A stretch of 5,931 nucleotides of DNA from Bdellovibrionales bacterium. GTDB lineage: Bacteria > Bdellovibrionota > Bdellovibrionia > Bdellovibrionales > UBA1609. Each line of letters starts with the position of its first letter. Position 1 is the first letter of the stretch. A program made the position numbers and the translations under genes. Location: assembly GCA_020434645.1 (NCBI GenBank), contig JAGRAK010000130.1, positions 1-5,931 of the forward strand, written 5' to 3'. Below are positions 1 through 4,288 of this stretch, piece by piece. The notes under the pieces were generated by a model that searched no databases, was not told the origin of the DNA, and saw nothing but the letters and a program-made list of their open reading frames with translations.

Positions 1-2947
1 TCATTAAAAAGTCTTGAGTACTCTTTTCAAATTCTATGTCATAAATGCTGCTTCGCTCGCCTTTTACATCTAGCACTTTTATGGCCAGCCCGCGGGGCTC
101 TGGGTTGAAATCGCCTTGAATAAGTCCGGAGCCATTAGAAAACCGTGTCCATATTAAATAAGGTGACTTTGTTTTTTTTGTACTCTCAGAGCGTTCTTCA
201 GTAAAAATTCCTGCGCGAGTCCATTGAGAGTCAGAGCCTCGATCAAGGGGGTTGTTGACACTCAGTGTGCCATAGAGACAGCCATGAGATTTTGCATGAA
301 ACCCTCTAAAGAGGTACTCGCTATTTTTTCTGTCTTCATGTTTATCTTGATTCATGTTTTGTATTTTTCGAATACGAAGACCTAGGTTTTCAAATGCTTG
401 TTCTTCGCCTTCACGATCACACTGTTCATAAAGCTTTAATTTTCGCTCTTTTGTTTCGCCTTTGGGTTTGCAGTACGAGTAGCGTTTCGAATCATTCACT
501 TTACCAGATTTTTTAACTATCATGAGGTCTTCTGCCGTTAGGTTGTTAAGACCCATGGCGTTTAGTGCACTTTCAAGCTCGGCATCAGTCATATCAGACA
601 CCTCAGTTGCAATATTGCGATCGGGGTATTCGCCACGACCGTTATAAACAAACTCATCTGGGTTGTATTTTTTGGCGACTTGGTCGTAGACGGGCTTCCA
701 TGGTCTAAAGGCGTTGTGCACACAGCCGTCTTTTGGCAGTTTGCGTTTTGATATTTTTACTTGATTACCTCTTTTGTCAAATTGCGGGATGCAATTCGGG
801 CCACCAAATTTATTAATAAGTTCGGGGTAGTGGCGCGTGATGACGTTCACCATGGTTTGATTGTCAGCCCAGTCTATACCCATTTTCGTATAGTAATCTT
901 TGGTGTAGTAATCTGAGAAAAATGGATCAGCCATTAAGCGGCGCGAAGCCATCAGGGCAAATAAGTAAAATGGGGTATTGCCAAATCCAAATCCAGCATA
1001 GCGATCTTTTTCAGCGAGAGTACCCACAGCTAAATCTAGTTTTTCGACATCGCCGCCGTAGATTTCGTTTAGTATTTTTTGATCTTCTAGATCATCGGTC
1101 AAATCGGCAAAGTTAGAAATCGGCTTTAATCGTAAGGCGCGGCGAAATGCATTGTATCTGGGTACGTTTCGTTCACGATCTCGCAAAACGTCTACAGCTC
1201 CCATATCGAGGTGCGCGCCGCTGCCCTTGGTGTGTACGCCGGTGTTTCTTTCGGCATTTAAGTTTTGCAAGAAGCTCGGGTAGTTGTGCAAAAGTAGTCC
1301 TCCAGGATGTTTTGTTCCAAAACCGGCCATCCATTGAGCTGATGAATTTTGATTTGCAATAAGTCCGGGCACTTTTCTAAAAATAGTTTCTTCAAGAGGT
1401 AGGGTGCGAAGTGCATCGCCGGGATGCGAGGCAACACTTGAAAGAGAAAGCTCTGTAACTGTTTCAGGAAGTAGGGGGTGCATTCTGTACACGGCAACAA
1501 ATTCTTCGGTCAGGGTAAAGGGCACTTGATGAGAATCTAGAGTATTAATGCCGACAAGACCTGATATGGCGTTGGCAGTCTGAGGTTTTAGGTTGGCTAA
1601 AAATCGCCCAAGAAGTTTATTTTTTACTCCAAAAGCCTGCCGAAGTCCGAACCAATTGGCTCGCATACCGACATGTAAAAATTTATTATCTAGTATGGCA
1701 GGAGTCCATTCAGCAGTGTGAATTTTAGCAATGAGCGCGGCATTGATCATGCGTGCTGTTTGAAACAGTTCATCTGGCGTCCATGGGCGATTGGTAAGGG
1801 GATTTGTTTTATAAGTTTTTCGAAGTTGAGTCACAATGGTGTTGTGCTCCATTGCAAAAAGCGAGTGGATCATCTCAAGGCCTAACCACCAATTATCATT
1901 AAAGCCAGTGATAGGCAGGCCCTCGCTATCGTAATAGAGGCGGCGGCTTTTCATGTCCACTGCGATAAAGCCTTGTGTGCTCGGGTCTGCATCATAGGGT
2001 TTTTTTGTTTCAGGATTAGTTCTCACCTTGTCTATGGTGGCTTGATCGCTTCCGTAAATTTCAGAAGCATCCCACCAATGAGTTACATTATTACGAAATG
2101 TTTTTTTATATCCATTGCTGTCAGGGCCAGATTTATCATCGGGTTTGGTACGGGGAATTTTTAATCCATCCGGAAAATTCTTATCGGCTGCGACTGGCGG
2201 CACTTTATGGGGGTTGTCTTTTTCATTTTTACCATGCGTAAACCAGTCATGATTTTGTGCCTGCAGCCATGCCGCCGCCAAAAGATTTACAATGTCAGCT
2301 TCGCGGGTTATGGGTTTTCCTGTTTTGGGGTCCACCTTACGTGTGAATAGGCGTTGGCTAATAAGCCGTGGGTTGGGGTTGAAGATATTATTTTCTTCTT
2401 CTTGATTTGAGGTTTTTTGATCGACGTTGCGACCAAATCTTTGGTTATTATCTCCGACATGAGGGAGTTGACTATAATTTTGTGCATCAAACTTTGCTGC
2501 ATCTGTAAGCTTAACGCCTTTTTCATTGGCATTTTTTTCGTAATTGTAAAAGTAGCATGTTCCGTCTGCTGTTCGATGGGGGATTTTCATGATGTTCGCG
2601 CAGTTGGGGGCTTTGTCCTGGTCTACTCCGGTATCAAATAAGTTTTGCTCCATGAGTCCGTAGCGCTCACCGGCCACTCGATTTACAAATTTGATTTGGC
2701 TGGGGATTGCCTTAGGATCGACTACTTTTCTGAGTTCAGTGAAGTTGCCGTCATAGTGATAGGTGAAGTTCCCAGCAGGGCCTTTGTATTCTTCATTATC
2801 ATAGTTTTCTGAGCGGTCATTATCATAGTTTTCGCTATCTGCAGAGTTTGATACTGTACGACTCGAGTCATCTACGTGAGCGGATTTGTGACTGACGCAA
2901 GCGGTGATTGCACCTGTGGCTAAAAGTATGAGGAGTGTGCATTTCAT
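1..2947 (-). CDS. Lipoprotein fusion: cyclooxygenase/alpha-dioxygenase-like haem peroxidase + catalase-related domain (C-terminus beyond window)
   Basis: The frame is open for 982 codons, with no stop before the left edge. Residues 1-17 are a lipoprotein signal with lipobox ITAC (Cys17), so membrane anchoring outside the cytoplasm is expected. Residues 18-60 are polar and acidic. The haem peroxidase domain spans about 100-765: HRTADGTC (124-131), FGRNV (171-175), PNPRLISQR (191-199), QNHDWFTHG (231-239, distal His233), THWWDASEIYGS (289-300), MEHN (366-369), EEFVAVYRMH (481-490), IYGGDVEKLDLAVG (629-642) and ASRRLMADPFF (667-677). YRMH places Tyr487 and His490 like the radical Tyr and proximal His of alpha-dioxygenase and cyclooxygenase, so fatty-acid oxygenation is inferred. 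After a linker, RGFHAKSHGC (881-890), TRFSNG (934-939), PRGLAIK (951-957) and TQDFLM (977-982) match small catalase-related haem proteins. The distal Asn and proximal Tyr would lie beyond the edge. Whether the fusion makes oxylipins or is a detoxifying peroxidase is open; family assignment is firm. Confidence 0.93.
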   Translation of the reverse strand, partial: MKCTLLILLATGAITACVSHKSAHVDDSSRTVSNSADSENYDNDRSENYDNEEYKGPAGNFTYHYDGNFTELRKVVDPKAIPSQIKFVNRVAGERYGLMEQNLFDTGVDQDKAPNCANIMKIPHRTADGTCYFYNYEKNANEKGVKLTDAAKFDAQNYSQLPHVGDNNQRFGRNVDQKTSNQEEENNIFNPNPRLISQRLFTRKVDPKTGKPITREADIVNLLAAAWLQAQNHDWFTHGKNEKDNPHKVPPVAADKNFPDGLKIPRTKPDDKSGPDSNGYKKTFRNNVTHWWDASEIYGSDQATIDKVRTNPETKKPYDADPSTQGFIAVDMKSRRLYYDSEGLPITGFNDNWWLGLEMIHSLFAMEHNTIVTQLRKTYKTNPLTNRPWTPDELFQTARMINAALIAKIHTAEWTPAILDNKFLHVGMRANWFGLRQAFGVKNKLLGRFLANLKPQTANAISGLVGINTLDSHQVPFTLTEEFVAVYRMHPLLPETVTELSLSSVASHPGDALRTLPLEETIFRKVPGLIANQNSSAQWMAGFGTKHPGGLLLHNYPSFLQNLNAERNTGVHTKGSGAHLDMGAVDVLRDRERNVPRYNAFRRALRLKPISNFADLTDDLEDQKILNEIYGGDVEKLDLAVGTLAEKDRYAGFGFGNTPFYLFALMASRRLMADPFFSDYYTKDYYTKMGIDWADNQTMVNVITRHYPELINKFGGPNCIPQFDKRGNQVKISKRKLPKDGCVHNAFRPWKPVYDQVAKKYNPDEFVYNGRGEYPDRNIATEVSDMTDAELESALNAMGLNNLTAEDLMIVKKSGKVNDSKRYSYCKPKGETKERKLKLYEQCDREGEEQAFENLGLRIRKIQNMNQDKHEDRKNSEYLFRGFHAKSHGCLYGTLSVNNPLDRGSDSQWTRAGIFTEERSESTKKTKSPYLIWTRFSNGSGLIQGDFNPEPRGLAIKVLDVKGERSSIYDIEFEKSTQDFLM
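2794..2833 (-). repeat. Two-copy 24-bp tandem repeat coding for SENYDN
   Basis: The 16-base string cattatcatagttttc occurs at 2794-2809 and again at 2818-2833, a period of 24 bp or 8 codons. In the protein this reads SENYDNDR followed by SENYDNEE, in the acidic tether just after the lipidated Cys. Because the unit is a multiple of three, copy-number change would lengthen or shorten the tether without breaking the frame. Confidence 0.8.
2895..2947 (-). other. Lipoprotein signal peptide and lipobox of the haem fusion protein
   Basis: The translation begins MKCTLLILLATGAITAC. It has one Lys, a hydrophobic core rich in Leu, and a lipobox I-T-A-C with Cys17 as the predicted lipidated residue. Residues 18-22 (VSHKS) are polar with no Asp at position +2, so in a typical Gram-negative nothing obvious blocks outer-membrane sorting. 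This start is preferred because it gives a complete signal peptide and a ribosome binding site lies at a workable distance. Confidence 0.85.
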
Positions 2948-2957
2948 ATTGGGTAGA

Positions 2958-2963
2958 CCTTTC
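2958..2963 (-). promoter_or_regulatory. Ribosome binding site of the haem fusion gene
   Basis: On the minus strand GAAAGG lies 10 nt before the ATG at 2947. It is an acceptable purine-rich Shine-Dalgarno sequence and supports the chosen start. Confidence 0.55.
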
Positions 2964-3040
2964 TGGGGACAGTTTTATTACTTTGCAAGATGGTGTTTTA
3001 ACAGTACTGATAAAACATATTTAACAATGAAAATATGCGA

Positions 3041-3049
3041 TTTATACCA
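3041..3049 (-). promoter_or_regulatory. Possible extended -10 for the haem fusion gene
   Basis: The minus strand reads TGGTATAAA, that is TG-N-TATAAA, close to the extended -10 consensus. Transcription from here would give a leader of roughly 85-90 nt. No good -35 hexamer is found 16-18 nt upstream, so the call is tentative. Confidence 0.22.
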
Positions 3050-3088
3050 GTAATTATTATAGATTTTTATATGGGTTTGGGGAGTCTA

Positions 3089-3164
3089 GGTTTTGAGTTA
3101 TTGAGGCAACAGCATTACGCCTTTGGTCTAGGCCTCATCGCAGAGGTGAATCAGCCTCAAAACC
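3089..3164. repeat. Nested inverted repeats with mutually exclusive pairings
   Basis: A perfect 9-bp inverted repeat, ggttttgag (3089-3097) and ctcaaaacc (3156-3164), encloses 58 nt. Inside it ttgaggc (3101-3107) can pair either with gcctca (3132-3137) or with gcctcaa (3154-3160). The second pairing shares bases with the outer stem, so the two cannot form together. A small hairpin cctc/gagg (3133-3136, 3143-3146) is also possible. This could be a structured leader RNA of the minus-strand haem gene, a small RNA, or a decayed mobile-element end. No known riboswitch or tRNA consensus was recognised. Confidence 0.45.
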
Positions 3165-3327
3165 AAATGTGTTGGCTTTTTAATTCCCCCTCTTAATAAT
3201 CGATGTGCCGAACGATTTTGCTCGAAATTTAAGTCGTCAAGAAAAAATTCGATATAGAGCTAAAACAAATAATTAATTTATATTTATATGCCGGAGTTGA
3301 ATTGCATTATTTCTTAATTATATCGGG

Positions 3328-3343
3328 CTGACATTTGTGTCAG
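3328..3343. repeat. Perfect 6-bp hairpin ctgaca-tttg-tgtcag
   Basis: The arms ctgaca (3328-3333) and tgtcag (3338-3343) flank a 4-nt loop at the 3' end of the transposase-like scrap. No T-tract follows on either strand, so a Rho-independent terminator is not supported. It could be an element end or a protein-binding palindrome. Confidence 0.4.
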
Positions 3344-3362
3344 TGTTGTTGATAAAGGTATG

Positions 3363-3380
3363 AAAAATTCCCGTTCCGGG
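3363..3380 (-). terminator. Weak candidate intrinsic terminator after the acetyltransferase gene
   Basis: On the minus strand CCCG-GAA-CGGG is followed by AA and five Ts, about 70 nt beyond the acetyltransferase stop. The stem is only 4 bp but all G:C. It falls inside the transposase-like scrap, so it may be accidental. Confidence 0.3.
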
Positions 3381-3451
3381 TTGAAACTCGACGCCATCGT
3401 CCCTCAGTGCTATTGCGAACGCAGCGTCAGCGCCATAACCGGCATCAGCAC

Positions 3452-4090
3452 TCACAATATCTTCTCCAGCTGTATTTTCAAACCATCTTTGCCATATGGT
3501 TCAGTGCCGACAATTTGAAAGTCATTTGAAATATTTAATAATAGCATTTCGCGAGAATGGGGTTGAGTTTTTGTGGCTACTTTTTTGTAGCCTTGCTTGC
3601 GGCACCACTCGTGTTGAGACCTCATGAGGTCAGCAGCCACTCCGAGTCCGCGAAAATGAGGTGATACGGCGCCGAGCCAGCTGTAAAATTCGTGAGCAGT
3701 CCTTTCATATCCAAGTTTAAATCCTACAATCTGTTCATCAATGTAAGCCATCGCAAGATAAAATTTTTCATGTTCATTAAAGGTTGAGTAAAACCAATCC
3801 TTATCCCATTTGCCAAAAGATTCGTTTATTAGAGGAGCTATAAGATTAATAGCAGATTCATTCACTTCAGTAGTGGCCTCAATTTTAAGCGGAACCTTAT
3901 AAAAGCGGGGAGTGACTACATCTCCAACGTTTACGGATTCAAAAAACATATCTTTTGGACGAACCCAGAGCCGCCCGAGGTCATTTTCATAGTGAGTTTC
4001 ATATATAACCATATCTTGGAGGGTCTCGCTGTGTTTAGCAGTGCCTATGTATTTGTAGGGTTTATTCTTGTAGTGGCGGTAGAGTTTCAT
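3452..4090 (-). CDS. DUF1653-GNAT N-acetyltransferase fusion protein
   Basis: The 212-residue product has no signal peptide and should be cytoplasmic. Residues 1-66 match DUF1653, a small domain usually found alone: YRHYKNKPY (4-12), the block AKHSETLQDMVIY (18-30), LWVRPKDMFFE (41-51) and TPRF (60-63). Residues about 75-212 are a GNAT domain that would move an acetyl group from acetyl-CoA to an unknown amine. Motif A is VSPHFRGLGVA (142-152), whose RGLG-V-A forms the pyrophosphate loop. The block NISNDFQIVGTEPY (186-199) is the usual late strand-turn, and the chain ends in a typical GLKIQLEKIL tail. GNAT length is normal, so the domain looks intact. The ATG is supported by a Shine-Dalgarno sequence and by DUF1653 beginning at once. 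It is transcribed toward the haem gene but 504 nt separate them, so a shared operon is unlikely. Substrate cannot be told. Confidence 0.93.
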   Translation of the reverse strand: MKLYRHYKNKPYKYIGTAKHSETLQDMVIYETHYENDLGRLWVRPKDMFFESVNVGDVVTPRFYKVPLKIEATTEVNESAINLIAPLINESFGKWDKDWFYSTFNEHEKFYLAMAYIDEQIVGFKLGYERTAHEFYSWLGAVSPHFRGLGVAADLMRSQHEWCRKQGYKKVATKTQPHSREMLLLNISNDFQIVGTEPYGKDGLKIQLEKIL

Positions 4091-4098
4091 TTTATGAG

Positions 4099-4104
4099 CA
4101 CCTC
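4099..4104 (-). promoter_or_regulatory. Ribosome binding site of the DUF1653-GNAT gene
   Basis: The minus strand reads GAGGTG 8 nt before the ATG at 4090, a strong Shine-Dalgarno match that fixes the start. Confidence 0.7.
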
Positions 4105-4142
4105 ATTTTATGTGAGTTTTTCGTCAGTTCATACCTGTGGGC

Positions 4143-4148
4143 TGTATA
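4143..4148 (-). promoter_or_regulatory. Possible -10 of the DUF1653-GNAT gene
   Basis: The minus strand reads TATACA, about 53 nt upstream of the ATG. The 13-bp direct repeats lie immediately upstream, across the expected spacer and -35 zone, and no good -35 is seen. The promoter is therefore either weak or activator-dependent. Confidence 0.25.
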
Positions 4149-4173
4149 TTGATATCTCAGCTTGATATCTCAG
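4149..4173. repeat. Tandem 13-bp direct repeat in the divergent promoter region
   Basis: The 12-base string ttgatatctcag occurs at 4149-4160 and 4162-4173, separated by one base (period 13). Each copy contains the palindrome gatatc. The second copy supplies the -35 of the rightward promoter and both lie just upstream of a possible leftward -10. This is the right place for an operator controlling either or both divergent genes. Confidence 0.6.
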
Positions 4174-4189
4174 TTTAGAAACATATAAA
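4162..4189 (+). promoter_or_regulatory. Sigma-70-like promoter for the exported-protein gene
   Basis: TTGATA (4162-4167) and TATAAA (4184-4189) are each one base from consensus and are 16 nt apart. Transcription would start near 4196, giving a leader of about 93 nt before the GTG at 4289. An identical TTGATA one repeat unit upstream (4149-4154) is too far away to use the same -10. Confidence 0.5.
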
Positions 4190-4251
4190 CAATACAATTT
4201 GCCAAGATCATCTTTCGCTTACAGTGGCTTCTATTATATAACGCCCACAGT

Positions 4252-4278
4252 GCCAACCCGGCCTATTCTAAGGTTAGC
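4252..4278 (+). other. Possible leader hairpin just before the Shine-Dalgarno sequence
   Basis: The arms gccaacc (4252-4258) and ggttagc (4272-4278) pair with one mismatch over a 13-nt loop and end directly before the AGGGGG ribosome binding site. It might influence translation, but the stem is short and there is no comparative support. Confidence 0.25.
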
Positions 4279-4284
4279 AGGGGG
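4279..4284 (+). promoter_or_regulatory. Ribosome binding site deciding a GTG start
   Basis: AGGGGG lies 4 nt before GTG (4289-4291), or 6 nt if AGGG is taken as the core. The overlapping ATG at 4287 is followed at once by TGA and cannot open the gene. The GTG frame gives a full signal peptide, so GTG is the start. Confidence 0.65.
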
Positions 4285-4288
4285 ATAT

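Larger units (their letters stand above)
2948..3317. other. AT-rich intergenic region, probably the leader of the haem fusion gene
   Basis: No convincing gene is seen on either strand. On the minus strand this is the upstream region of the haem fusion gene, and all candidate signals are weak. An extended -10-like TGGTATAAA lies at 3041-3049 without a matching -35. TTGACG lies at about 3236-3241 without a good -10. The stretch 3240-3320 is strongly AT-rich and could be an UP-element-like or bendable region. A nested inverted repeat (3089-3164) is listed separately. A purine run AGAGGGGG on the minus strand near 3190 has no start codon close behind it. Confidence 0.5.
3318..3464 (-). pseudogene. 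Remnant of a DDE transposase (IS701-like), C-terminal scrap
   Basis: Read on the minus strand, an open 48-codon frame ends at TAA (3320-3318). It begins EDIVSADAGYGADAAF and continues into ALRDDGVEFQPGTG. The A-D-A-G-Y-G, Phe, Leu and Gly spacing recalls the block around the second catalytic Asp of IS701-type transposases (known family pattern, recalled without a search). No start codon, no first Asp and no upstream part are present, and the reading frame overlaps the end of the acetyltransferase gene in another phase. The DNA from about 3384 to 3450 is visibly GC-richer than its surroundings, fitting an imported piece. It may instead be a chance open frame. Confidence 0.42.

Noticed and set aside
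922..1500. Small open frames on the plus strand (922-1116, 1147-1362) and in another minus frame (1258-1500)
   Set aside because: They lie inside the strongly supported haem peroxidase coding region, have no family motifs and no ribosome binding sites, and are out-of-frame shadows.
1973..2641. Open frames at 1973-2164 (+), 2308-2532 (-) and 2417-2641 (+)
   Set aside because: All overlap conserved peroxidase motifs read in the proper minus frame; Cys/Phe-rich nonsense translations are typical of antisense shadows.
1..2947. Annotation as a simple catalase or animal peroxidase
   Set aside because: Both domain types are in one frame with no stop or frameshift between them, and the Y-x-x-H motif with dioxygenase-branch blocks makes a plain peroxidase or catalase label misleading.
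3089..3164. tRNA-like or integron attC reading of the 76-nt inverted-repeat region
   Set aside because: There is no anticodon arm, no TTCRA arm, no CCA end, and no RYYYAAC/GTTRRRY core sites.
3153..3183. Hairpin ccaa-atgtg-ttgg followed by cttttttaa on the plus strand as a terminator
   Set aside because: The stem is only 4 bp and A:T-containing, and no plus-strand gene ends before it.
3241..3268. Minus strand GTTTTAGCTCTATATCG, reminiscent of a type II CRISPR repeat start (GTTTTAGAGCTA)
   Set aside because: It occurs once, with no repeat-spacer periodicity, no cas genes and no tracrRNA-like anti-repeat; judged a chance similarity.
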